Positions 54,092 through 63,146 of a DNA stretch of 64,000 nt are shown here, in pieces. Source of the DNA: an uncultured Prevotellaceae bacterium. GTDB taxonomy: Bacteria > Bacteroidota > Bacteroidia > Bacteroidales > Bacteroidaceae. The notes beneath the pieces are model-generated. The model worked only from the letters and a program-made list of their open reading frames with translations. It did no database searches and was not told where the DNA came from. Where the stretch lies: NCBI GenBank assembly GCA_902761905.1, contig CACWMK010000009.1, positions 1 through 64,000 of the forward strand, given 5' to 3'. Every line of letters starts with the position of its first letter. The first letter of the stretch is position 1. The position numbers and the translations under genes were made by a program.

Positions 54092-55576
54092 TTAGAACTT
54101 AAGTTCGCAACCTATACCAAGTACACGGTTGGTACGTGTGAAGTCGTCGCTTACACCAGCCTGTGGGTAGTCGTTGCGCTTGTAGTGATCGTAGTTTGTC
54201 TGGAAGTAAGCAGCTTTCAGAGTGATGTTGTCTGTTGCCTTGTAGTTGAAACCACAACCAAGGCTGTAGCTGTTTACAACGAACGACATATCGTTCATGT
54301 ACTGGTCGGTGAGCTGATAGCGGGTGAGCTGACCACCACCACTGATGGTGAACTTGTCTGTAAGATCCCACTCAGCACCAGCCAGATACTCGTTGGTGCC
54401 ACCACCAAGCAGGTCCTGAGTGTTGTTGTACCACTTCACGCTCTTGTCGTAGTAGTGATGATAACCCAGATTCAGACGGAAGTTGTCGCTCATAGTCCAC
54501 ATTGCACCAAGTGACAACTGTGCAGGCATGTCCTCGTCGATCTTCTCAGCATCGCGGAACTTGTTTACTGCAGGAATCTCGCTGGCCTTGTTTACGGTCG
54601 ACTCGTTCTTCATGTGAATCTCAGTCTTAGCCTCATACTTGGCAGCGAAGTTGAAGTTGCCTACACGCCAGTCGATACCGATAACAGGAGCAACACCTAC
54701 GCTCGACTGATTACACAGCAGGTTAACACCTTCTGAATACTTCTGCAGTGAGTTGAGGCTCTCTTTTGTGCCTTCGAGCTGTGCCAGCTTTGTGGTGAGC
54801 TCTGCTGGTACAGGAACGCCTGCTGCCTGATACTGGGCAATACCGGCATTTACCTGACTGATACCTGCATCAACTGTTGTTGCTGCTCCCTGCAGGAAAC
54901 TGCCGAAGTCAACATAACCACCAGCGGTGTTTACCATGATGTTGCTGATCTTTGCCTTATAGGTAGCAGTACCATAGAGCACACGCAGACCACCATATAC
55001 AGAGAAATCCTTTGTAATCTTATAAGCAGTACCCAACTGGAATCCGAAGTAGTACTGACGTCCCTGCATGTAGCCGTCCATATCGTAACCAGTAGCACCC
55101 AGAGGCTTAAGCTGATTGGCAATGCTTCCTACTACACTCTCGAACGAACCCAGTCCGTCGGCAAATTCACATGCACCACCGCCACCAGGTACTGAGAAGT
55201 TGAACTGAACGCTCCAGTTCCCCTTATTATAGGCTGCCTGGATAGATGGGATGAATGGTGCGTCGGCTATACCCTCGAAGGTCTTTGTGCCCAGGCCATC
55301 ATTCTTCTTACCAAGTGCAAACACGGGGTTTGTACTCTCGATGGTACGCGTCTGATGAGCGTACTGCCAGTTGATGCCCAAATAGAAACCTTCAGGCATG
55401 AATGCTACACCTGCAGGATTGCTGTATACTCCATCGAGACCGATGGCTGCATCTCGCGCGGGGTTGCGCAGAAAGTCGATACTCTGATTAGTATTGGTTA
55501 AGATGCCACCTGCTGTGGCTGTTGTTGTAGCTGCTGTCAGCATCACGCTGGCGAGCAAGACATTAATCTTTTTCAT
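54092..55576 (-). CDS. OmpP1/FadL-family outer-membrane protein
   Basis: This 494-residue barrel has a signal peptide, the N-terminal hatch (GVYSNPAGVAFMPEGFYLGI), alternating hydrophobic strands and a C-terminal aromatic (ELKF). FadL-type channels take up hydrophobic compounds such as fatty acids; the true ligand is unknown. Convergent with priA with only 2 bp between stops. Confidence 0.85.
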   Translation of the reverse strand: MKKINVLLASVMLTAATTTATAGGILTNTNQSIDFLRNPARDAAIGLDGVYSNPAGVAFMPEGFYLGINWQYAHQTRTIESTNPVFALGKKNDGLGTKTFEGIADAPFIPSIQAAYNKGNWSVQFNFSVPGGGGACEFADGLGSFESVVGSIANQLKPLGATGYDMDGYMQGRQYYFGFQLGTAYKITKDFSVYGGLRVLYGTATYKAKISNIMVNTAGGYVDFGSFLQGAATTVDAGISQVNAGIAQYQAAGVPVPAELTTKLAQLEGTKESLNSLQKYSEGVNLLCNQSSVGVAPVIGIDWRVGNFNFAAKYEAKTEIHMKNESTVNKASEIPAVNKFRDAEKIDEDMPAQLSLGAMWTMSDNFRLNLGYHHYYDKSVKWYNNTQDLLGGGTNEYLAGAEWDLTDKFTISGGGQLTRYQLTDQYMNDMSFVVNSYSLGCGFNYKATDNITLKAAYFQTNYDHYKRNDYPQAGVSDDFTRTNRVLGIGCELKF

Positions 55577-55604
55577 AATTTAAACATTTTTTTCAAAATC
55601 GGCT

Positions 55605-55613
55605 GCAAAGGTA
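55605..55613 (-). promoter_or_regulatory. -7 box of the FadL-like gene
   Basis: TACCTTTGC on the minus strand, followed by AGCCG, about 28 nt before ATG 55576. Confidence 0.7.
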
Positions 55614-55680
55614 TATGTATTGTTTTAAAATCTTATGTTTGCGTACACAAAGTTAACGAAGTTTAACGAAAATTGCACAC

Positions 55681-55745
55681 AAACCTGCACAAATGTGCAA
55701 AAGTGTGCAGTTTTTGCACACTTCTAGGGGTGTTTGTGCAGGTTT
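55681..55745. terminator. Nested TGTGCA hairpins after the 7TM-HD gene
   Basis: AAACCTGCACAAA (55681-55693) pairs perfectly with 55733-55745. Inside it AAGTGTGCA (55701-55709) pairs with TGCACACTT (55715-55723). The six-base core TGTGCA/TGCACA occurs about six times in 85 bp. It starts directly after the phosphohydrolase stop, so termination is the likely use, but no good U-run follows on the minus strand and a protein-binding role is possible. Confidence 0.6.
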
Positions 55746-55749
55746 GATT

Positions 55750-57801
55750 CTACTTTTTCAGTTCAGGGTAGCTAAGACGTGTGTGATAGATTGTCTTTAG
55801 CTTCTCGATTAGCACCGTCTTAGCATAGGCGATATCGCGGAAAGTGATAGGGCAATCCTTGAAATATCCCTCTGCTACTTGTGTGTCAATCAGTCTTTCT
55901 ACCAGTTCGCGAATCGACTTTTCTGTGTAGTCGGGCAGTGAGCGCGATGCAGCCTCAACAGTGTCTGCCATCATCAGTATGGCCTGTTCCTTAGTAAACG
56001 GGTTAGGCCCTGGATAGGTAAACAGCAGGTCGTCAACCTCTTCGTCTTGATGGGCATTCTTATATTGCACATAGAAGTACTTGGTCTTGCCCAGTCCGTG
56101 GTGGGTGGTGATAAACTCCTTTATCACATTTGGCAGGTTGTATTTATCGGCCAGTTTCGTACCTTCTGTCACATGGCTTATAATCATCTGTGCACTATCA
56201 ATGTTTTCCATCTTCTCGTGTGGATTTACACCCGATTGGTTCTCTGTGAAATATATCGGATTTGCAATCTTTCCTATATCATGATAGAGTGCACCTGTAC
56301 GTACCAACTGACTCTTTGCGCCTATCTTATTAGCTATCTCGGCAGCCAGATTGCCCACCTGTATCGAGTGCTGGAATGTGCCTGGAGCCACCTCGCTCAT
56401 CTTGCGGAGTAATGCTTTGTTCATATCCGACAGCTCGATAAGTGTGATGTTTGATGTGAAGCCGAATGCCTTCTCGATAACGTAGAGTAGGGGGTATGAG
56501 CAGAAAAGCAGTATTCCGTTGATTACCAGGTAGTTGTATTCGCTATAGCTGATCTTCGACAGGTCGTTGATGCGAATCCAGTCGAGTGCCAGATTCGTCA
56601 GTTCGGCTGCTACTGTTACTGATACTGCCGTCCAGAACAGTTGCGAACGGCTTGACAGTTCGCGCAGCGAGAATATGGCAACCAAACCAGCCACCAGTTC
56701 TACTGCCACAAATTCTAACGGATATTGCAGGAAGCAAGCGCACGTCAGTATCATTGTGGCAAGTGCCATAAATGCTGTTCGTGAGTCCATGAACACACGT
56801 ATGAAGATAGGTACCATCGCAAACGGCACGATATATACATGGAGCACACTATGTTTTACCATTAACGATGCTATGATGGTGAAAAGCACTATCAGTGCAT
56901 ATAGCATCGTGGTAGATCTTACCTTCTCAAAATAATCTTTTCTGAACAGGGTCAGGAAGATAGTGAAACAGGTGATGAGTATGGCTGTAAACATTATCTG
57001 TCCCATAATGTTCAGACGTAACTTCTCCTGGTCTACATTCTGGCGCTCCATCTCTTTCTGGTACGACAGCAGTTTGTTGTAAGTCTTTTCGTCTACGATA
57101 TCGCCACGGTCTATGATTTTCTCACCTCTCTGAACCAATCCGCTTGCCAGTGGCACACTGTTTTGCAGATCGTTCAGGCTTGACTCGCTTCGCTCTTTGT
57201 CGTATAACAGGTTGGGCGATATGTAATCGTTGAGATTGCACTTCTGCAGGATGTCGCGATGGTTGGCCAGGGCGGGATCCTGGAATATCTGTTCGTAGGC
57301 CGATACTACCGAGTACACTTTGCTTATCTGGACGCTTGTAGCCTGCTTTCCGATTACTATTCTGATATACTTAGATGTGTCTCGGCTTATCTTGGCATAG
57401 TCTGTGTTGCTCATTATGCCCTGCTCGTAAAGTCGTCGCAGTCGATTAGCTATAATGCTCAGATAGTCGTTATTCAGGCCAGGTATGCCATTCGAGTAGT
57501 CTTTTGAGAACTGTCGCAACTGTCTGCCAACGGTTTCGCTGTTCAGAATGTAGTAAGGCTCGTATAGCTTCATCAGACTGTCGCGCTCGGTTTTCACGGC
57601 TTCGTCGCTCTTGTAGATGGGGAAATCGAACGGAGCACTCAGGTCGGTATATATCCAGGGGCGACCTTTCTCTATCTTGTAGTTATGCTGACTGCTACGT
57701 GGCATCATCCACACGATGACGGCAACGGTTATGATGATTAGACCTAATCTGATCAAAAAATCGCGCCAAGTTAGGTCGTTTTTGATGTTAAAACTACTCA
57801 T
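55750..57801 (-). CDS. 7TM-HD family membrane phosphohydrolase (PgpH-like)
   Basis: This 683-residue protein has a first membrane helix, an extracytoplasmic 7TMR-HDED domain (about 60-285), seven membrane helices and a cytoplasmic HD domain with GALYHDIGKIANP and FITTHHG. Related PgpH enzymes hydrolyse cyclic-di-AMP. The start at 57801 is used because the upstream ATG at 57870 precedes the -7 box (57828-57836). Confidence 0.88.
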   Translation of the reverse strand: MSSFNIKNDLTWRDFLIRLGLIIITVAVIVWMMPRSSQHNYKIEKGRPWIYTDLSAPFDFPIYKSDEAVKTERDSLMKLYEPYYILNSETVGRQLRQFSKDYSNGIPGLNNDYLSIIANRLRRLYEQGIMSNTDYAKISRDTSKYIRIVIGKQATSVQISKVYSVVSAYEQIFQDPALANHRDILQKCNLNDYISPNLLYDKERSESSLNDLQNSVPLASGLVQRGEKIIDRGDIVDEKTYNKLLSYQKEMERQNVDQEKLRLNIMGQIMFTAILITCFTIFLTLFRKDYFEKVRSTTMLYALIVLFTIIASLMVKHSVLHVYIVPFAMVPIFIRVFMDSRTAFMALATMILTCACFLQYPLEFVAVELVAGLVAIFSLRELSSRSQLFWTAVSVTVAAELTNLALDWIRINDLSKISYSEYNYLVINGILLFCSYPLLYVIEKAFGFTSNITLIELSDMNKALLRKMSEVAPGTFQHSIQVGNLAAEIANKIGAKSQLVRTGALYHDIGKIANPIYFTENQSGVNPHEKMENIDSAQMIISHVTEGTKLADKYNLPNVIKEFITTHHGLGKTKYFYVQYKNAHQDEEVDDLLFTYPGPNPFTKEQAILMMADTVEAASRSLPDYTEKSIRELVERLIDTQVAEGYFKDCPITFRDIAYAKTVLIEKLKTIYHTRLSYPELKK

Positions 57802-57827
57802 TTCTATGTAATTTATGCAATTATGGT

Positions 57828-57836
57828 GCAAAAATA
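57828..57836 (-). promoter_or_regulatory. -7 box of the 7TM-HD gene
   Basis: TATTTTTGC on the minus strand, about 26 nt before ATG 57801. It is divergent to, and 24 bp from, the gltX -7 box. Confidence 0.6.
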
Positions 57837-57859
57837 CAAAAATTCTCTCAAATTTTTTG

Positions 57860-57867
57860 TAACTTTG
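57860..57867 (+). promoter_or_regulatory. -7 box of gltX
   Basis: TAACTTTG followed by CACAC, 20 nt before ATG 57888. The divergent gene's box is only 24 bp away, so the two promoters probably compete. Confidence 0.65.
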
Positions 57868-57887
57868 CACACAAATTTTAATTAGAT

Positions 57888-59405
57888 ATGTCAGAAAGAA
57901 GAGTTAGAGTACGTTTTGCACCCAGTCCAACGGGTGCATTGCACATCGGCGGTGTACGTACCGCCTTGTATAATTATCTGTTTGCCAAGCAGCATGGTGG
58001 CGATCTGGTTTTTCGTATCGAGGATACTGACAGCAACCGTTTCGTTCCAGGTGCCGAAGAGTATATTATCGAGTCTTTCAAGTGGCTTGGCATCAAGTTT
58101 GACGAGGGTGTAAGCTTTGGTGGCGACAAGGGTCCATATCGCCAGAGCGAGCGTCGTGATATCTATAAGAAATACGTTCAGCAGTTGCTGGATGCCGATA
58201 AGGCTTACATTGCTTTCGATACTCCTGAGGAGTTGGAGGCTAAGCGTGCTGAGATTCAGAACTTCCAGTACGACTGTCACACTCGCAGCCAGATGCGTAA
58301 CTCGCTGACTCTTCCTAAGGAGGAGGTCGACAAACTGATAGCCGAGGGTAAGCAGTATGTGGTTCGCTTCAAGATCGAGGCTGGTCAGGAGGTCCTGGTC
58401 AACGACCTGATTCGTGGTGAGGTGCGTGTAAAGAGCGACATCCTGGATGATAAGGTGCTTTATAAGAGCGCTGATCAGTTGCCAACTTATCACCTGGCAA
58501 ACATCGTGGATGACCACTTGATGGAGATTTCACATGTTATCCGTGGTGAGGAGTGGTTGCCATCAGCACCTCTGCATGTATTGCTTTACCAGGCTTTTGG
58601 TTGGGCCGATACTATGCCACAGTTTGCTCACCTGCCATTGCTGCTTAAGCCAGATGGCAAAGGTAAGCTTTCTAAGCGTGATGGCGACCGTCTGGGATTC
58701 CCTGTGTTCCCACTGCTTTGGAAGGATCCGAAGAGCGGCGAGACATCTCGTGGTTATCGCGAGGATGGTTACTTCCCTGAGGCTGTCATCAACTTCCTTG
58801 CTCTGTTGGGCTGGAATCCTGGCACTGAGCAGGAAATCTTCTCGCTCGATGAGCTTGTTCCTCTGTTTGATATCTCAAAGTGCTCTAAGGCTGGTGCCAA
58901 GTTTGCCTTCGAGAAGGCTGTTTGGTTCAACCATGAGTATATCCTCAAGAAGAGCAACGAGGAGATTGCTGCTCTCTTCGAGCCAATCGTAAAGGAGCAT
59001 TGTCCTAACGAGACTTCTGAGCGCATCCTCAAGGTTACCGAGATGATGAAGGATCGTGTATCGTTCGTTCACGAGTTGTGGCCACTCTGCTCATTCTTCT
59101 TCGAGGCTCCTACTGCCTATGATGAGAAGACTGCCAAGAAGCGTTGGAAGGAAGATAGCGCTCAGGTGATGACAGAGCTGATTGGTGTGCTCGAGGGTAT
59201 CGATGACTTCTCACTCGAGAATCAGGAGCAGATTGTTCACGCTTGGGTTGAGCAGAAGGAGTATAAGCTGGGTAATGTGATGAACGCTTGGCGACTCACT
59301 CTCGTAGGCGAGGGTAAGGGTCCTGGTATGTTTGATATCTCTGCCTTCCTTGGCAAGGATGAGACTATCGCCCGTATGAAACGTGCTATTGAAGTATTAG
59401 GCTAA
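57888..59405 (+). CDS. gltX: Glutamyl-tRNA synthetase
   Basis: This 505-residue class I synthetase charges tRNA-Glu. The HIGH-type motif is in [11 protein letters not shown] and the KMSKS-type motif in [12 protein letters not shown]. The downstream gene starts within its stop codon (TAATG), so gltX and waaA are translationally coupled. Confidence 0.97.
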   Translation: MSERRVRVRFAPSPTGALHIGGVRTALYNYLFAKQHGGDLVFRIEDTDSNRFVPGAEEYIIESFKWLGIKFDEGVSFGGDKGPYRQSERRDIYKKYVQQLLDADKAYIAFDTPEELEAKRAEIQNFQYDCHTRSQMRNSLTLPKEEVDKLIAEGKQYVVRFKIEAGQEVLVNDLIRGEVRVKSDILDDKVLYKSADQLPTYHLANIVDDHLMEISHVIRGEEWLPSAPLHVLLYQAFGWADTMPQFAHLPLLLKPDGKGKLSKRDGDRLGFPVFPLLWKDPKSGETSRGYREDGYFPEAVINFLALLGWNPGTEQEIFSLDELVPLFDISKCSKAGAKFAFEKAVWFNHEYILKKSNEEIAALFEPIVKEHCPNETSERILKVTEMMKDRVSFVHELWPLCSFFFEAPTAYDEKTAKKRWKEDSAQVMTELIGVLEGIDDFSLENQEQIVHAWVEQKEYKLGNVMNAWRLTLVGEGKGPGMFDISAFLGKDETIARMKRAIEVLG

Positions 59406-60628
59406 TGTTATACAACCTCGTAATATACATGTATCTTCTTGGAGTGGCTATTTATAGCCGCTTCAATGAGAAGGTGCGTAAGATGTGGCATGGTGAGCGC
59501 GAGGCATTCAAGATTCTACGCGAAAAGGTTGATCCCAATGCCAAGTATGTGTGGTTCCATGCAGCTTCACTTGGAGAGTTCGAGCAGGGCCGCCCGCTTA
59601 TGGAACAGTTGCGTAAGGATCATCCTGAGTACAAGATCCTGCTTACGTTCTTCTCGCCTTCGGGCTATGAGGTACGCAAGAACTACGAGGGTGCCGACAT
59701 CATCACTTATCTGCCACTCGACACAATCACTAACGCTCGACGTTTCCTTCGTACGGTTCGTCCTGTAATGGCTTTCTTTATCAAGTACGAGTTCTGGTAT
59801 AACTATCTGCACATACTTAAGCACCGTAATGTTCCTGTATATAGTGTGTCAAGCATATTCCGCGAGGATCAGGTGTTCTTCAAGTGGTATGGGCGCCAGT
59901 ATCGTCGTGTGCTCAACTGTTTTACACATTTCTTTGTACAGAATGAGGTAAGTAAAGAACTTCTGGCTAAGATAGGAATTACCAATGTTGATGTTGTTGG
60001 TGACACCCGTTTCGATCGTGTGCTGCAGATTAAGGAGGCTGCCAAGCAACTGCCTGAGGTAGAGGCATTTGTAAAGGATGCTCCACAAGTGTTTGTGGCT
60101 GGTTCGTCTTGGCCTCCCGATGAGGAAATCTTCATTAAGTTCTTTAATACTCACAAGAACTGGAAATTGATTATTGCTCCCCATGTTATTGGCGAAGATC
60201 ATTTGAAGCAGATTGAAAAGTTGCTCGAGGGCCGTAAGGTCATACGCTATACTGAGGCTACAGAGGAGAATGTACAGAATGCCGAGGTGCTGATCATCAA
60301 CTGCTTTGGCTTATTATCGAGTATCTATCACTATGGTCAGGTGGCCTATGTGGGAGGAGGCTTTGGCGTGGGTATCCACAATCTGCTTGAGGCTGCTGTG
60401 TGGGATGTGCCAGTATTCTTCGGTCCCAACAATCAGAAGTTCCAGGAGGCTCAGGGACTCAAGCTTAGTGGCGGCTTCGAGATTAACAACTACGAGGAGT
60501 TTGCTGCTCAGATGGATCGCTTTGCTACAGATTCCGACTACCTGCAGGAGCAGGGTCGCAAGGCAGGTTACTTTGTAAAAGGTCAGTCGGGTGCAACTCA
60601 GAAGGTGCTCTCAGCTGTAGCACTTTAG
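59405..60628 (+). CDS. waaA: 3-deoxy-D-manno-octulosonic acid (Kdo) transferase
   Basis: This 407-residue GT30 enzyme adds Kdo to lipid A precursor at the inner membrane. An N-terminal membrane helix is followed by WFHAASLGEFEQGRPL, FFSPSGYEVRKNY, YEFWYNYL, FVAGSSWPPDEE and the conserved YVGGGFGVGIHNLLEA. All family blocks and normal length are present. It overlaps gltX by 1 bp. Confidence 0.95.
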   Translation: MLYNLVIYMYLLGVAIYSRFNEKVRKMWHGEREAFKILREKVDPNAKYVWFHAASLGEFEQGRPLMEQLRKDHPEYKILLTFFSPSGYEVRKNYEGADIITYLPLDTITNARRFLRTVRPVMAFFIKYEFWYNYLHILKHRNVPVYSVSSIFREDQVFFKWYGRQYRRVLNCFTHFFVQNEVSKELLAKIGITNVDVVGDTRFDRVLQIKEAAKQLPEVEAFVKDAPQVFVAGSSWPPDEEIFIKFFNTHKNWKLIIAPHVIGEDHLKQIEKLLEGRKVIRYTEATEENVQNAEVLIINCFGLLSSIYHYGQVAYVGGGFGVGIHNLLEAAVWDVPVFFGPNNQKFQEAQGLKLSGGFEINNYEEFAAQMDRFATDSDYLQEQGRKAGYFVKGQSGATQKVLSAVAL

Positions 60629-60652
60629 GTTTTTTTCCACTATTAACTACGC

Positions 60653-61756
60653 ATGAAAACTATGTGGATGATACTGTTCTTATTATTGCCTTTTGTAGCA
60701 ATCGCATATATCGCTTGGCATGTTTGGGTGCTGTTGCCATTGTCGGCTTGGATCAAGTCGCTGATAATAGCTGTAGGCGTGCTTAGCTTTGTGACGCTTG
60801 TGCTAAACTTCCGTCGCGTGTTCGATGGTATGCCGCTTTGGGTGGCACAGACAGCCTACGAGGTTGGTACATCGTCGCTCTTCATACTGCTGTATCTGGT
60901 GATGATTTTCCTGGTGCTCGATCTTGGACGCTTAGTCCATCTGGTACCAAGGTCTTTCCTCTTTCATAACGGATATACCGCTATCGGAATCTTTGTGCTG
61001 ATGTTCGGCTTGTTTCTCTATGGCAATCTGCATTATAATAATAAGGTTCGCGTAGAACTCGAGTTGAAGTCGCCTAAGCCTCTTGCCAAGGAGTATAAGA
61101 TAGTGATGGCTAGCGATTTGCATATCGGCTATCATAACCCTCGCAAGGAGTTGGCTCGCTGGGTTGATTTGATAAATGCAGAGAATCCTGATTTTATCCT
61201 GATTGCCGGTGATATTATCGATGGAAGCATGCGACCTGTCATCGAGGAACGTATGGCCGAAGAGTTCCATCGGCTCAAGGCTCCAGTATATGCCTGCTTG
61301 GGCAATCATGAGTTCTATACAGGCGTGCCCGAAGCCCGTCAGTTTTATAAGGATGCTGGGATAAATCTGCTGGTAGATGATGCTGCAGTTATCGATAGTA
61401 GTATTGTCATCATAGGCCGCGACGATCGTACCAACATGCGTCGCAAACCCATAAAGGATTTGAAGGACTCTCTAAATTCTAAAATCTCAAATCTTAATTA
61501 TACCATAGTATTAGATCACCAGCCCTATAATCTCGATCGTGCTGAGGCGGCAGGAGTCGACTTTCAACTAAGTGGCCACACCCATCGAGGACAGGTATGG
61601 CCAATCTCTTGGATAACGGATCGTATCTACGAATGCTCGTGGCGCAGCCATCAGCGTGGCTCTACCCAGTTCTATGTCTCTTCGGGCATAGGCATCTGGG
61701 GCGGAAAGTTCCGCATAGGTACCCAGAGTGAATATGTGGTGGCTACTTTAAAGTAA
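60653..61756 (+). CDS. Membrane-anchored calcineurin-like metallophosphoesterase
   Basis: This 367-residue protein has four N-terminal membrane segments (to about residue 125) and a metallophosphoesterase domain with all metal motifs: SDLHIGYH, GDIIDGS, GNHEFY, DHQPY and SGHTHRGQVWP. Its ending resembles the YkuE/YaeI class, which acts on lipid or cell-wall precursors; the substrate is not known. The gene lies 24 bp after waaA. Confidence 0.9.
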   Translation: MKTMWMILFLLLPFVAIAYIAWHVWVLLPLSAWIKSLIIAVGVLSFVTLVLNFRRVFDGMPLWVAQTAYEVGTSSLFILLYLVMIFLVLDLGRLVHLVPRSFLFHNGYTAIGIFVLMFGLFLYGNLHYNNKVRVELELKSPKPLAKEYKIVMASDLHIGYHNPRKELARWVDLINAENPDFILIAGDIIDGSMRPVIEERMAEEFHRLKAPVYACLGNHEFYTGVPEARQFYKDAGINLLVDDAAVIDSSIVIIGRDDRTNMRRKPIKDLKDSLNSKISNLNYTIVLDHQPYNLDRAEAAGVDFQLSGHTHRGQVWPISWITDRIYECSWRSHQRGSTQFYVSSGIGIWGGKFRIGTQSEYVVATLK

Positions 61757-61761
61757 TAAGA

Positions 61762-62541
61762 ATGACAGCCAAGGAGATTATAGCTTACATGGAAACGCTG
61801 CGTAATGATGCGCAGCGTAAGGTCTTGATGAGGTTCTTCAAAACTGCGCCTGGTGAGTATGGCTATGGTGATGAATTCTTGGGTCTGAAGGTGCCGCAGA
61901 CCAGAGAGGTGGTAAAGGCTGTAGCAAAGGACGTCTCACTTGATGAAATACCCGAATTGCTGATGTCTAAGTGGCATGAAGTGCGCCTTTGTGGGTTGCT
62001 TATCTTGGTGGAGAAGTTCGAGAAACTTGCAACAAAGAAGTTGGTGGATAATGTTGAGGCTGTTCGTGGGCGTGATGAGATTCTTTCAATGTATTTACGT
62101 TATGCCGAGCAGGCAAATAATTGGGACTTGGTAGACTTGTCGGCACCAAAGATTTTGGGACATTGGTTATTGCTACCAACTTTTCTTGGTGGTAATGAAG
62201 CTGACATCTATCATGAGTATAAACTATCGGTGCTGGATGAACTGGCAGCCAGTTCGTGTTTGTGGAAGCAACGTATGAGTATAGTCTGTTCGTGGAAGAC
62301 ATCCCAGATGGGTGATCCATCGTGGTGTCTTCGTTATGCAGAGTTTCATCTTCATCATCCGCACGATTTGATGCATAAGGCTGTAGGCTGGATGCTTCGC
62401 GAGATGGGCAAACGGGTTTCGATGGATCTGCTTCGCGATTTTCTCCGTCTGCACGTTCATGAGATGCCTCGTACCATGCTTCGCTATGCCATAGAGAAGA
62501 TGGCTGATCAGGAACGTAAATACTGGATGACACTTGAATAA
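61762..62541 (+). CDS. AlkD-type DNA alkylation repair protein
   Basis: This 259-residue HEAT-like-repeat glycosylase matches AlkD: FLGLKVPQTREVVKAV, then the active site NNWDLVDLSAPKILGHWLL (the WD..D residues) and WKQRMSIVCSW. AlkD removes alkylated bases from DNA. It starts 5 bp after the metallophosphoesterase, so co-transcription is expected. Confidence 0.9.
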   Translation: MTAKEIIAYMETLRNDAQRKVLMRFFKTAPGEYGYGDEFLGLKVPQTREVVKAVAKDVSLDEIPELLMSKWHEVRLCGLLILVEKFEKLATKKLVDNVEAVRGRDEILSMYLRYAEQANNWDLVDLSAPKILGHWLLLPTFLGGNEADIYHEYKLSVLDELAASSCLWKQRMSIVCSWKTSQMGDPSWCLRYAEFHLHHPHDLMHKAVGWMLREMGKRVSMDLLRDFLRLHVHEMPRTMLRYAIEKMADQERKYWMTLE

Positions 62542-62544
62542 ACA

Positions 62545-62580
62545 ATAAAGCCTCGCAAATCTGCGGGGCTTTATCGTTTT
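62545..62580. terminator. Bidirectional terminator between alkD and the carbonic-anhydrase-like gene
   Basis: ATAAAGCC and CGCA (62545-62557) pair with TGCG and GGCTTTAT (62562-62574) with one T-G step around a 4-nt loop; T-rich sequence follows. It stands between convergent genes. Confidence 0.88.
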
Positions 62581-63107
62581 TATTTGTTCTTTTGTTCCTC
62601 TTTTTGTTCCTCCAGATAGAATTTGGAGTAGGCCACATAGTGCTTGGCGTTGTCCGTCTGCCCTGGGCGGACGGGCTTTATGTATTTGGCAGGCACGCCT
62701 CCCCAAATCTCGCCAGCGGGTATCTTGGTGTTCTGTAGCACCAGTGCGCCAGCTGCTACTATACTGCCTTCGCCTATCTCGCAACCGTCAAGTAGGGTAG
62801 AGCCCATTCCGATAAGTGCGTTATCGTGGATGGTGCAGGCATGTACGGTGACGTTATGTCCGATTGTTACATAGTTGCCGATGTGAGTAGGACCGGTCTC
62901 GTGGGTGACGTGTACACAACTGCCATCCTGTATGTTGGTACAGTTGCCGATGGTGATAGGGGCCACATCGCCGCGAACTACAGCGTTAAACCACACAGAG
63001 CATTCGTCGCCCATAGTTACATCGCCCACAATAGTGGCGTTCTCGCTAAAATAGCAATCTCGCCCCCATTTGGGAGCGAGACCGCGATATGATTTAATTA
63101 GAGCCAT
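62580..63107 (-). CDS. Gamma-carbonic-anhydrase-like hexapeptide protein
   Basis: This 175-residue left-handed beta-helix protein is built of hexapeptide turns (NATIVGDVTMGDECSVWFNA, VVRGDVAPITIGNCTNIQDG). Metal-site histidines typical of gamma-type carbonic anhydrases appear as CVHVTHE, IGHNVTVHAC. Many homologues (YrdA, PaaY type) have weak or no carbonic anhydrase activity, so the reaction is uncertain. Confidence 0.88.
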   Translation of the reverse strand: MALIKSYRGLAPKWGRDCYFSENATIVGDVTMGDECSVWFNAVVRGDVAPITIGNCTNIQDGSCVHVTHETGPTHIGNYVTIGHNVTVHACTIHDNALIGMGSTLLDGCEIGEGSIVAAGALVLQNTKIPAGEIWGGVPAKYIKPVRPGQTDNAKHYVAYSKFYLEEQKEEQKNK

Positions 63108-63144
63108 TTCTTAACTCTTAATTCTTAACTCTTAATTCTTAACT
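63108..63144. repeat. 14-bp tandem repeat between mdh and the carbonic-anhydrase-like gene
   Basis: TTCTTAACTCTTAA is present twice and a third time in part (63108-63121, 63122-63135, 63136-63144). It spans the space between the two minus-strand genes. The copy number may vary among strains. Confidence 0.8.
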
Positions 63145-63146
63145 AA

